The notes beneath the pieces are model-generated. The model was not told the origin of the DNA and ran no database searches. It worked only from the letters and a program-made list of their open reading frames with translations. DNA of 64,000 bases from Lithospermum erythrorhizon (taxonomy: Eukaryota > Streptophyta > Magnoliopsida > Boraginales > Boraginaceae), in contig JADFUC010000188.1 in NCBI GenBank assembly GCA_019722365.1, forward strand, positions 620,001-684,000, written 5' to 3'. Positions 1-9,480 of this stretch are shown here, in pieces (position 1 is the first letter of the stretch; every line of letters begins with the position of its first letter). The position numbers and the translations under genes are program-made.

Positions 1-1399
1 ACTCCTTTTCAAGCTGCGTAAAGAGGAGTATTTATAATCTTTCTGCTTACTGGACACGATCCATCTTCAAAGTATCATGATCCCAACTGCTGATCATTTT
101 AAACGCTGGTATTACAATCTCTGACCGTCGATTTGAATTTAATATTAAAATAATAATATTAATCAAATGTTTGCCGCCGACTTTGTAAATTTCATTTGCT
201 TGATTTCCAAGGTCAACATTATCCTATTTTCATTCCTTTCATTTTTATCTGCTGTCAATCGAAATTCTTTTATCCGTAAAACCTCATTTCATTGATTTTC
301 TCCTCCAATTTATTATTTTAATCCCATAAATTTAGAAAATCCTATTCTAGATTTAAAATTATATAAAATCCTAATTTTTTAAATTAAAAACTAATATCAT
401 ATACTGAATCCCTTTAACCCTACTATTTTCCTTCACGACTGAATTTAATTCTCGCCTCGTGCTAACCCTAATCAACACGCTATCACACTCCATTGGTAAC
501 TAATTAAATTAATAAATCCATAAAAATAAACTTTATTAATTTAAATTAATTAAATTTCCACTCTCTACAATCATCACTAACAATTTAAAAAGAAACGAAT
601 AGGAATAAAATATCTAAGGAGGTATAACTTATTGTATCAGGGACTCATTTGTAGACCCAGATTTTGCAAGCCTACCCTGCACCCTTGTTTATGATGGAAC
701 AACTAGGTGCACGAGGTCACATTTGTCAAAACCTACTTGATTTTCTTGATTTTTTGTTTTTAACTTACTATATATAGGTTAGTTATGTTCTTCCTACTAT
801 TAAGTCATTGTATCAATTTTCTCCAAATTTCGAACACTAAAATGATCAGCTAGTAATTACTATAGATTGAGCTGTCTCGCCTATTATAATATTGCAATAA
901 GATTCTTCAAAAATGATACCAATATATTTATATATACACATATATATAGTTTTCAAATTTACAGATTGATAGCTGTCGATATGGCTGGGTTGTGTCCGGT
1001 AACCATTAGTCTATAATTCTATATAGAAAAACTACAATTGAATGAATGGTCAGCTAGATTCCTACATGTAAATACAAACCAACAAGGGGGACAATAATAA
1101 CATCTCGTGAAAACTACTTACTTAATTAACCGGATCCAACCATCCCCAATAAATCAATAAGGACGCGTTTGGTTGAAAATCTGGCTTTACAATCTCTCTC
1201 CCGGGAGATGTAATCATGCACAATTAGAGTTGTACAAGAGAGTCGAGTTTATCTAACACTAAACTTCAGTTTGATCTTACTATTTGGACCAAATCGACGA
1301 TTAGCCTGATGAATTATTATCACATTTTAGTTTATTTAGTTATTACTGCCTTCATTTTAAAATATATGATTGTTTAGATAAAAAATATTTTATTAAGAG
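1..1399. other. AT-rich intergenic DNA, no gene seen
   Basis: No open reading frame with recognisable protein similarity lies here. The stretch is AT-rich with short TTAATTAA-type runs and a TATA-rich patch near 930-950. From about 1162 a segment starting GGACGCGTTTGGTTG resembles the ends of plant non-autonomous DNA transposons, but no partner terminus was found. Confidence 0.6.
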
Positions 1400-1498
1400 A
1401 TTGTGAAAAACTACATTAGGATTGTAAAAAGCTACGTCGAAAATTTAAAAGCTATATTGGAATTGTAAAAGGTCACATTGAAATTGTAAATAATCAAC
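1400..1498. repeat. 21-bp minisatellite, about 4.7 copies
   Basis: Four successive units begin at 1400, 1421, 1442 and 1462, and a partial unit begins at 1483. Each unit follows the pattern ATTGTAAAA-GCTACATTGAA with a few substitutions; one unit is 20 bp instead of 21. Two units share GTAAAAAG/GTAAAAGG cores. It may be an internal array of a decayed DNA transposon that begins near 1162. Confidence 0.8.
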
Positions 1499-2234
1499 TA
1501 TTTTATAAAAAGTAAATTGTTTAACGATAAATACATTTGAAATGGAAAAAGTATTAACAAAGCTTAGGTATATTTGTTTAGGGTAACCAATTTCTAATAA
1601 TGATATTCTTGAATCGACCTCTAACTCAAAATGATGTTAGCATGTGATAACTCACCAATTTGATCAGTTTTTCCAGAAAAGTGTTATGCTTAGAGGCTTC
1701 CTACTGGATTAATTGTCGAGCTTATTAAAGCATCAGGGAAAAGCAGCAAACTAATAAAGCACTGACAATGTTAATGCAACAATCGAATTAAAATCCCACT
1801 TTGATCATAACACCTTTTATTATGTATGTTTCTTTTGTTAGCTTAAGCTTTATTTTCTTTTTAAGACTGTGACACAATAATACATACATTTCATGAACTC
1901 TCTTTTCCTCACCAAGATATTTAGCCAATTTGTGTGTCCAACTTAATGGATTCTCAAGGGATTGAACAAACTATTGTTCGCTTCTCCTCGTCGCGTCGGG
2001 CATGTCCGGTAGTTTGCTTATATTGAAATCCTGGCATAATAACAAAATTTATTACGAGTTATAAAAATCAATTAGTGATCAAGGCAACAATTTAAGAACC
2101 ATCTTAAATAACTTTAAGAGTAACAATCGGATTGATGAATGGGATTCCGTTATAACATTATTAGAAAAAGGATTTCGAGTAATAACTTCGATCGACATAA
2201 AAAGGTAATTAGATTGTACAAGTGAAATGAACAC
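1499..2234. other. Intergenic, nothing recognised
   Basis: AT-rich sequence between the minisatellite and the copia LTR. No ORF, RNA gene or repeat boundary could be supported on either strand. Confidence 0.6.
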
Positions 2235-2399
2235 TGAAAACAAGTGAAACGTGTTTATGTTATTTGTTCTGCCATTAGAGTAGCAGAAGTGAGTTTGTTG
2301 AAGCTTCGTTAATGGCGGAATGCATTTTGAAGAAGAAGATATCGAAGAGAGAAAGAGAGATAAAGAGATGGAGAAAAAATTTGTTGTATTTCATTTTTT
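2235..2399 (-). repeat. Copia LTR (low-coordinate copy), first part
   Basis: Starts TGAAAACAAGTGAAAC and parallels 9262-9420, including a shared GCATTTT..GA..AGATAT..ATCGAA block. The LTR is interrupted at 2399/2400 by the Pack-MULE and resumes at 4016. Confidence 0.8.
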
Positions 2400-2622
2400 G
2401 GGCAATAGCGAGAAGAGGCCATGGTTTCCCCAATGTCTATATGGCACTTATGCGCTAAATCCACTAGTCATGCATGCACCGAACTTTCTCACGGACCCAC
2501 ATTACTATTTAATTGTCACATCTTAGCCTTTTTTGACTAAATCTGGCCTAATTTCGTTAGTGAAATGACTATATTACCCTTAAAATACACGTTAGTCCGC
2601 AATTAAAATGACTATTTTGTCC
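2400..2622 (+). repeat. Left terminal inverted repeat of the Pack-MULE
   Basis: Begins GGGCAATAGCGAGAAGAGGCC. It pairs with 3781-4005 in inverse orientation. The best-conserved blocks are ACCGAACTTTCTC (2479 region), TTAGTGAAATGACTATATTA (2558 region) and AAATGACTATTTTG (2606 region). Confidence 0.85.
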
Positions 2623-2751
2623 ACTAACTTACTAAAGTATAGGGTACATGAAATGGCTATTTTCTTACTCCTATTCTGAAGTGTAGTAGTTAGGAAGTTC
2701 GTTAAGAGGCGAAATTATCATTTCACTAAAAATTGTATAGTATTGTAAGAT

Positions 2752-2822
2752 CTTGTTGATATAATTAATTAATTGGATTTAATTGAAATCTTGTTGTTGA
2801 TATAATTAATTAATTTAATTAA
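2752..2822. repeat. Imperfect direct repeat inside the Pack-MULE
   Basis: Two neighbouring copies of a TTGTTGATATAATTAATTAATT block, the second with an extra TTG, spaced about 40 bp. It is part of the non-coding spacer between the left TIR and the PPR fragment. Confidence 0.6.
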
Positions 2823-3034
2823 TCCCCGAAAATGAAAGCAGTTATCAAGCTGGCCAAAAGATTTATGATTTCTCACAGTTTCACCAAATTCTAGTGTTTT
2901 CAATGCACATTCAACCCCCATTTTATACTCAAAAGTTATAAATCCTTAGGCGATGAATGTTTTATAGTTGATTACATGTAAAAGCAATACACAAAACCAA
3001 AAGAAGCCCAGGACAATTTGACCAACAATTTCGG

Positions 3035-3651
3035 TTGATAAAATTCACAAACTCAATAATCAAGAACACTCTTTACATCTCAAACAACCCATTAATCTTA
3101 AGAAAGCTCTCACTTTTCTTGGTCATTTCCGACTCAACCATTTTCATGGGGTTTGACTTATTGTATCCACCGATTCACATACTAATAGTTAAAGCTAGGT
3201 ATACCGAAGATGCAAAGGTGCTTGCTTGGATCACTTTTGATGAAGGTATGTCTGGCGAAATGAGGGTGAATTCATTCTTTATCGTTCTTGACTCGATTAT
3301 TGATAGTTATGGGGATATTGAATCAACCCCACTTGTGTTTGACTTGTTTATGCAAACTTGTGCTAAGTTGAGGATGATTGATTGTGTTCTTGAAGCATGT
3401 AAAATTTTGGATGAAAATGGATTTATGCTTAGTGTGGTGACTTACAATGTTATGTTATATGTGATACAGAAATCTGACAGACGTAGTTTGCTTTGGGGTG
3501 TTTATGAGCATATGATTGAGAATGGCGCCGAATGAAATGCCGATTAAAATATTGGTTGATAGTACGTAAGAAAGGGAGATTCTTATTTTGGATATGTTGG
3601 ATAGGATTCTTGGGAAGAGATCACGGTTCCCCTCTCTTTGTGATGGTGAAT
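3035..3651 (+). pseudogene. Captured PPR-protein gene fragment (frameshifted, truncated)
   Basis: The first 166 codons (3035-3535) are open and read like the N-terminal half of a P-class pentatricopeptide-repeat protein. The clearest stretch is STPLVFDLFMQTCAKLRM, followed by an LSVVTYNVML segment and an LLWGVYEHMIE segment typical of successive 35-residue PPR motifs. From memory it resembles Arabidopsis At1g66345 (mitochondrial PPR). The reading frame breaks at 3531-3535: the expected continuation PNEMPIKILVD lies in the +1 frame, followed by an in-frame stop and then a residual LDMLDRILGKR block to about 3651. Later repeats are missing. No intron interrupts the fragment. It lies entirely between the MULE TIRs, so I read it as transduplicated host DNA rather than a working gene. 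Confidence 0.8.
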
Positions 3652-3780
3652 AATGCGATGGGGTGCAAGAGTACATGTGAGGTAGGGGTAGGGGGTGGGG
3701 CAATACTATTCAATTTTTTTAGTGAGAATAGCTGATTTTGCGCTTAATGAAACTTCACAACTACGCTTACAAATAGGGGA

Positions 3781-4005
3781 GGGGCAAAATAGTCATTTTC
3801 TTTAATGAACTCAATATTATTTTAAAGGGTAATATAGTCATTTCACTAAATGAAAATTAGGTGTATGGAAGTCGAAGTGTGTATAGACATAAAAAATAGT
3901 ACAAGAGCTGCCCGGAGAAAGTTCGGGGGTGTGCGGACAAAAATAATCTGAGGGCTACATAGACACTAAAACCATGAATGCGAGGCCTTTACTTGCCATT
4001 AAGCC
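3781..4005 (-). repeat. Right terminal inverted repeat of the Pack-MULE
   Basis: Reverse complement of the left TIR over about 225 bp with substitutions and small gaps. It ends AAGCC directly before the second copy of the 10-bp target duplication. Confidence 0.85.
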
Positions 4006-5642
4006 TTCATTTTTTAGTTTGTTACATTATGTGGAGTCACTTTCCACCTATTTATACAACTAGACAAATGATAAAATGCCTTGTATAACTAATTGCCACA
4101 TCAATTAAATGAATTGCCACATCAGCAATTCCCAAATCAATTAAGTCCTAAATAGGATAAGACCTAATTAACCCAAGTGATCATGATTGCTTCTTTATGC
4201 ATTATCGAATTAAGTAACCCAAATGATTTTCTTCTCGCCGAGAATAAAATATATCGTAAATGAGATCGATAGTGACCACTTTGTAATTTCTGTAGTTACA
4301 TTTGGACAAGACAATTTCTGATATAGATGCGAGAATTTGTGTTCTCTGTTGAGATCCGCTTTGATTTGAGAGCAATTTCGGCAAAACCCTAACGTCGGGC
4401 TCTTTTTCTTTGTCAAAGTGGTGAGTGGTCTTCGAGGCCAATCTTGATGCCTTGTGTGAGACTCTAAAGCTTGTTGAAGCGGCTGCCTTCGAACCTTTGA
4501 AAAGCCGCTTTGACAAATGAAACTTGCAACTCTCTTCCGTTTTAGAAAGAGAAGTTTGCATAGAACAACCAGCCAAGTCGGGATAAACATTGCCTGGTCC
4601 GGTTTGAACAATTTGAATTTTGATTTTAGATAAAGCGAAAATTGATGAAGGAAATCAAATACAACAGAACCCCTCGAGGTTTAGACCAATTTTGATTTAG
4701 AATTTTGATTTTAGAATAAACATTGCCACCAGTCGGCCGGTTTACCAGGCGAGGGCAAATCGCATTTTTGAAAATGGTTTGATGCTTGGCAAAAAAGAAA
4801 TAGAAAAACATCGAGCTTCGGTGCAAATTTCTTTCCTTTCGAAGATGGCTGCCCGGCCATTTTCCTTTTTGAAGCCATTTGAGAGAAAAAAGTTTTATTG
4901 TGGCTCAAGAAATGAATAATGATGCCTATTTATTGAAAAGATAGCTACTTGCTCCCTACCGAAGCACAATTCCTGGCCGACAACTTAAAATAACGGCGGA
5001 AAAAATTCAAATATTTACAAATACTTACTAGAACGTGTTGTAGAGGATTTCTGATTATTCGGAGATTGGGGCCATGATCCCCAAACTAATTATTTCCTCG
5101 TAGAAGATTTCTTTTCACAATCTTATCATTACTTGCAATATTTGATTATTATTTCGTACTCAAGTCCTTTGAAGTCGTTTCTCTAATAAATTTATGCATG
5201 TTTTGATGTCTGCGAGATCCATGATGCTTGTCTCATCTTCATTGGGAGCTAGGGCCACATTTCTGCTTCTTACACTTAACTGGCCCTTAAGTGTATCAAC
5301 TCTTGGTTCCATTAAGATTATTTTAATCCATAAGGCTTTTGAGCAACAAGGCGAGATGGTAACATAATTTGATTCGACATATTTTGAGGATTGGTGATCC
5401 TACTATTCCAATTCCTGATAGCGAGATCCAACCATATAGCCAGTCACTTACATCGATTTTTCTGAATTCATCATTAAAGGCACAATAACTTGTTAGATTA
5501 GAATGTTCATGGGATACGATATGAAGGCGTTTTAAGATCGCGGGGTATCTCTTTATCCTCTTGATTGTAGTTAAGTGAATTTTCCTTGGGTCTGTCTGGT
5601 ATTTTTCTGAAATTCTTGATAACTAGAGCCACATCTAGGCGA
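4006..5642 (-). other. Copia LTR continuation and 3' internal region
   Basis: From 4016 the sequence resumes the copia LTR (TTTGTTACATTATG, then CTATTTATACAACTAGACAAATGATAAA, matching 9410-9460). Beyond about 4100 the similarity to the upper LTR is lost, so the LTR end is not fixed. Minus-strand ORFs at 4202-4611 encode nothing I recognise. The segment 5000-5642 is where RNase H would be expected, but no motif is legible. Confidence 0.5.
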
Positions 5643-6431
5643 CTAGGTTATCTCAAACAAATTCCTCATAATTGTAGAAATATAACGTTGATTCACTAGG
5701 TTAGTAAGTTCCCCCTCTGTTTGCATTTTAACAGGAGTATTAACTACTCGGGCTTGATGCATATTGAGGTCCCTTAAAATAGCTTCTATGCATTCAGTTT
5801 GATGTATGATTTTTCCTTCAGTGGTTTGTTGAACTTGAAGATTTAGACATTCTATCATCATTCCTTTTTTGACATTGAATATAATTGCTTAAGCAACCTA
5901 CTTCTACTTGTAAAATATCGGTAGATCCGGATAATAGAACCAATTAAAACATATGCAATTATTATATGTTCATCATCTATCTTAATAAACAATTGTTGAT
6001 CAGTAGTAGTTCTCTGAAACTTACTCTCAGCAAACCAAAGATACGATCTGTCGTACCGTGTTGGCTTAACGAAATGCCGGATTGAGCTTTAGGGCGTGAT
6101 TATTTTCTTTTAACTCCACAAATCACAGGAGTTGTTCCAGTGAACCTCTTCCTCCCAGTATGTCTTACTCTCTGCCGAGACAAAGGAGATTCAAAATTAA
6201 ATTTGTCTATAATGCTAGTATGATTATGATGGTATCGAGATTAGCAAGAGGTGAGAAAATGTTATCCGGATCGATATCTTCCTCAGATTTAATCCTTTTC
6301 AAGAAGCCTTGCTTCATTTTTGAATAATAGCCGCCGTAGTACTGTTTTTGATAACTCCAAGCAGTAGATATAAGATTACAATTTTTAGTTCTAGGAACAT
6401 GCGTCCATACCTTATTTCTACTGAGTTCCAC
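5643..6431 (-). pseudogene. Copia reverse transcriptase remnant
   Basis: Reading down the minus strand from 6431, the translation shows the copia RT signature: a VWTHVPRTKNCNLI segment (usual W..V..PK..N.I..KW), then GFLKRIKSEEDIDPDNIFSPLA (usual GF.Q..G.DY.E.FSPV). After a break comes LFIKIDDEHIIIAYV, and finally LNLQVQQTTEGKIIHQTECI followed by an NTPV motif that normally closes the RT domain. The catalytic YVDD position reads YVLI (codons at 5953-5942), so both catalytic aspartates are lost. Several stops interrupt the region between 6207 and 5861. It cannot make an active enzyme. Confidence 0.85.
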
Positions 6432-6586
6432 AAGTTTTATTGGTTCTCACTGTAAGCTTCAACCAAGTTGTTGGGCAGGATTACAGAAATAAAATGTGAG
6501 TTACTCACATCATCTATAGGTATATCAATTATCGATTCTTGGCAGTCGAGTAAGATGCGAGATCCCTCATATACGGTTTGAGAGGA

Positions 6587-7040
6587 TTACGCATCTTCAT
6601 TTTTCGATATGTAGGCGTTTCCCTTTTTTTTGAATATATAAGTTGTCTGATCCATCTCGATCCGACAACAATGATTAACAAATTTTACATTCAACCCAAA
6701 CTTGCATAGTTGACTCACACTTAGAAGATTGAAATTTATTCCAGGAACTAACCATACATCTTTGACAATAAGATCATTTCGAAGCTTTATTTCTCCCTTT
6801 CCAACAACCTCCCTACTAGAAGCATCACCTAGGATTACCGTTCTTCCTTCTTCCATGATGACATTTGTTAGCAGAGATTTATCTCCAGTCATGTGTCTTA
6901 GATACTTCTTCCATGGTGACAGTAAGGCAATAGTCACCATCCAGTTCATAGACTTTGGCTGTTAATGACTTCACTTCCTCTCTTCTTAAGCTAGGACATT
7001 CGGATCTATAATGTCCCACTTCTATGTTTGATGATAGCAC
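6587..7040 (-). pseudogene. Copia protease and gag zinc-knuckle remnant
   Basis: The minus-strand ORF 6949-6587 contains the copia aspartic-protease landmarks: RHMTGDKSLLTN, then an ILGDASSREVVGKGEI segment and a WLVPGINFNLLSVSQLC segment. The upstream catalytic D-S-G is not visible in the open frame. Just before it, 7025-6990 encodes GHYRSECPSLRRG, the second half of a CCHC zinc knuckle; the first half (ECYH) is in another frame. The sequence between protease and RT is only about 155 bp, too short for an integrase, which normally sits there. Confidence 0.8.
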
Positions 7041-8774
7041 TCCACGTCCACTTTTGTTTCCGTTTCCTCTAAAGTTTTACGGTTCGATCACGGAAGCGTT
7101 GATCACGTCTTCTTGACCATCAAAGATAGCTCATCGTTATCTCCAGTTACCTTAAATGAGATATCTGAACCTTTCTCAACTTTAGGTTTCTTACCTTCTT
7201 TTCCCTACGTCATTTTACTCGAAGCTTCTGAGAGTTCACATGAGTTCCTCAGCGTCACTTCGTTCGGGTTTTGGGTACCGCCAGTGAAGCTACCATGGCA
7301 TTCGGGAGAACTTGTCTTTTGGTAGAACATCCGGCACTTTTCGGCCAAATCTCCATCTTAGAATGGGGCTTGCCGGTGCTACAAGTTGGTTGAAAAGAGC
7401 TTGATTCTTTACCCGTCATGTCTTGAATACTTTAAATCATCTTTCATTGCAAAGAGTTCACCTCTTTAGTAAGAAAACAATTCGATTATCTTGAGTTGAC
7501 TATTGCCTTTTATAGGTTGCGGATGACATCACGTCTCCTTAATTTGTCTCGCATGCATTGACTCTACTATATTCATCGGGGAATTAGAGGCTCGTGATGA
7601 TATTTCTTGCATTTTTTATTGAGTTGAACCTTTTTCTTCTCTCTAAATCATCCGTAAGATTAAGTGATAGTTCTTTCGGTGTCACCATCACTTGAGTTTG
7701 ACTTCATAATCTCCCTTATCAACTGACAACGCAATAATCCAAACTCGGTTAGTCGATATGCGTTCTCAAAATCTGTCTTTCCAGGAATCCAAAATTAATT
7801 TTGTCGAACAGAGGGACTCTGGATGAGACAGTAGTCTGTTGAGGATCATAAAAACTATGACTAGCCATGATCGTTGAACACAAGATGTTAGTCTTTGATT
7901 GTGTTTCCTTGCTCGTACCACTTGATGTCCCAAGTGTTACTATAATGAGTAACGCTAAGCTAACTTCAATGCTTAATGATAAGTAAAGACACATAAAGTT
8001 TTTATACGAGGTTGGGCGAAGCTTACATCCTGTCTTAGTGTGTCACCTTTTCGTGACTCCCACGTGTTCCGCTGCTAATATGCCGGGTCTAACACAGTAT
8101 GAGTACAAGCAATCAACCGAGAAAAGACCTAAGCAAACTACTTAGACTTCGCTCTGATATTGGTTGACAAAAGAATCACTCTAATTCTTTTCTCGCTCAA
8201 ACACACATATAATTCCTAGAACAACCGTCTTTCATAAACTAGAGTAAAGCTCTAATTTATACTCTGCATCCTTCCAACGGCTAGTTCGTAGCCACCATTG
8301 ATTCCCGAGCAATCCCTTGATCCTTGATTTCCGATCACCCGATCCTTGGTGCAATCTTCAATCTTCCACGGCTAGTTGGGCCTTAAGGAGCTCAGGAAAA
8401 ATTTCCTTTAGGCAACCAACAATCCAATCTCGAGGATTAATTGTTTGCTCAAATCACACAATCACGATACATATCTTTGCATTTTCCATAGTTAATGATC
8501 CTTTCATTAACTCCTTCATTAAACTTGGTCAAACGGCTAAACCGAGTCAGATATTCTCGTTAAAATGATTGCCTTGTCAGCGCGTCCTTGATTGATCCAC
8601 TTGTCGACATATCAATCACACTCCTTGATTGTTGATCCCACTCAATTAACATAATCACACTCCTTGATTGATCCTCTTTTAATGCCTTCGTTGCATTGAC
8701 TCACTTGAGATCTTTTCTTGATCTTTTGTTGTCGGGTTTTATACCTCTGAGAAACATGTCAACGTCGTTGTTCT
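7041..8774 (-). other. Decayed copia gag/internal region
   Basis: Lies between the zinc-knuckle remnant and the recognisable gag block. Both strands are full of stops; the plus-strand ORFs at 7113-7325 and 8317-8568 look like chance frames. Several short repeats of a TTGATTGATCC type occur around 8590-8670. Confidence 0.5.
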
Positions 8775-8957
8775 TCATCTGAATTCACGCATCGAGGGTT
8801 TCACACAATCTATTTCATCCCAAAGCCTTTTAAGTCTATTATAGTATCCCACAACAGAGTTAGTACCTTGCTTAGCTAAATATATTGATCTCCTAAGCTC
8901 ATAAAGTTTTGGACTATTGCTTCCTCTGAAAACCTTCACTGCATTTGTAGCAAACAT
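8775..8957 (-). pseudogene. Copia gag (UBN2-type) fragment
   Basis: Sixty codons open on the minus strand. They read FRGSNSPKLYELRRSIYLAK followed by a YYNRLKRLWDEIDCV segment, the hallmark of the plant copia gag polyprotein domain, where a short helix before LWDEL is conserved. The fragment is in the right order and orientation relative to the primer-binding site at 9261-9250 and the protease at 6949. Confidence 0.8.
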
Positions 8958-9249
8958 GAAGCCTCTGACTGTTGGTCCATTGAGATGAGGATCAATGGAA
9001 ACCTGGTATAAATGTGATGCGTAAATGAACTATAGAGGTGTAATTCAGATTGGTCAACTCATCCACTAACAGGCTGAGATGATTTTAATCTTGTAGATAT
9101 AGATGATTATCAACTTTTAATAAATGTTCTGCTTACATACGTTGATCCCAAACCGATTATTACTTTGATTAGAATTTTACGAGATTATTGTTACTCATTT
9201 TGATTTTGATTTTTGTTTGTGATTTTCAGGTTTTGATCTAATTCCTAAT

Positions 9250-9261
9250 GCTCTGATACCA
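9250..9261 (-). other. Primer-binding site complementary to tRNA-iMet
   Basis: The minus strand reads TGGTATCAGAGC, the exact 12-nt plant copia primer-binding site for initiator methionine tRNA. It abuts the end of the LTR (minus-strand ...GTTTTCA), which fixes the LTR/internal border at 9262/9261 and the element orientation. Confidence 0.9.
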
Positions 9262-9480
9262 TGAAAACAAGTAAACGATAATTTACGTTATTTGTGCATT
9301 AGATGCATGAAGTGACTTATTGAAACTTTAGATTAATGAAATGCATTTTAGAGAAAGATATATCGAAAAAATGAGAGGAAAAAGTTTCTTATATTCGATT
9401 TCGGTTGTTACATTGTAGGTCACTTACACATATTTATACAGTGGACAAATGATAAATCTAATTACTTATCTGAATGAATC
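9262..9480 (-). repeat. Copia LTR (high-coordinate copy)
   Basis: Starts TGAAAACAAGTAAACG at the primer-binding-site border and parallels 2235-2399 plus 4016-4090. The far boundary could not be fixed because neither a target duplication nor the LTR terminus was found; 9480 marks where alignment fades. Confidence 0.65.

Larger units (their letters stand above)
2400..4005. mobile_element. Pack-MULE (Mutator-like element) carrying a PPR gene fragment
   Basis: A 1606-bp insertion inside the copia LTR. The 10-mer TTCATTTTTT flanks it on both sides (2390-2399 and 4006-4015), close to the 9-11-bp target duplication of Mutator-like elements. The ends are long inverted repeats: 2400-2622 against the reverse complement of 3781-4005. 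Shared blocks include AGGCC near the tips, CCGAACTTTCTC, TTAGTGAAATGACTATATTA and AAATGACTATTTTG. The interior encodes no transposase. It holds a truncated, frameshifted pentatricopeptide-repeat fragment at 3035-3651. Gene capture between long TIRs without a transposase is the definition of a Pack-MULE. Confidence 0.85.
2235..9480 (-). mobile_element. Degraded Ty1/copia LTR retrotransposon with nested Pack-MULE
   Basis: A minus-strand copia element. Reading from high to low coordinates: an LTR starting TGAAAACAAG at 9262, a primer-binding site complementary to initiator-Met tRNA at 9261-9250, gag near 8957-8775, a zinc-knuckle remnant near 7020, protease at 6949-6587, reverse transcriptase at 6431-5643, then a second LTR whose matching end lies at 2235. 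The two LTRs share the first roughly 165 bp at about 70% by eye, then continue matching after 4016 (around TTGTTACATT and ATTTATACA). The outer limit of the upper LTR is unclear; 9480 is where similarity to the lower copy fades. The element is dead: gag, protease and RT all carry stops or frame breaks, and no integrase is visible. Confidence 0.8.
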
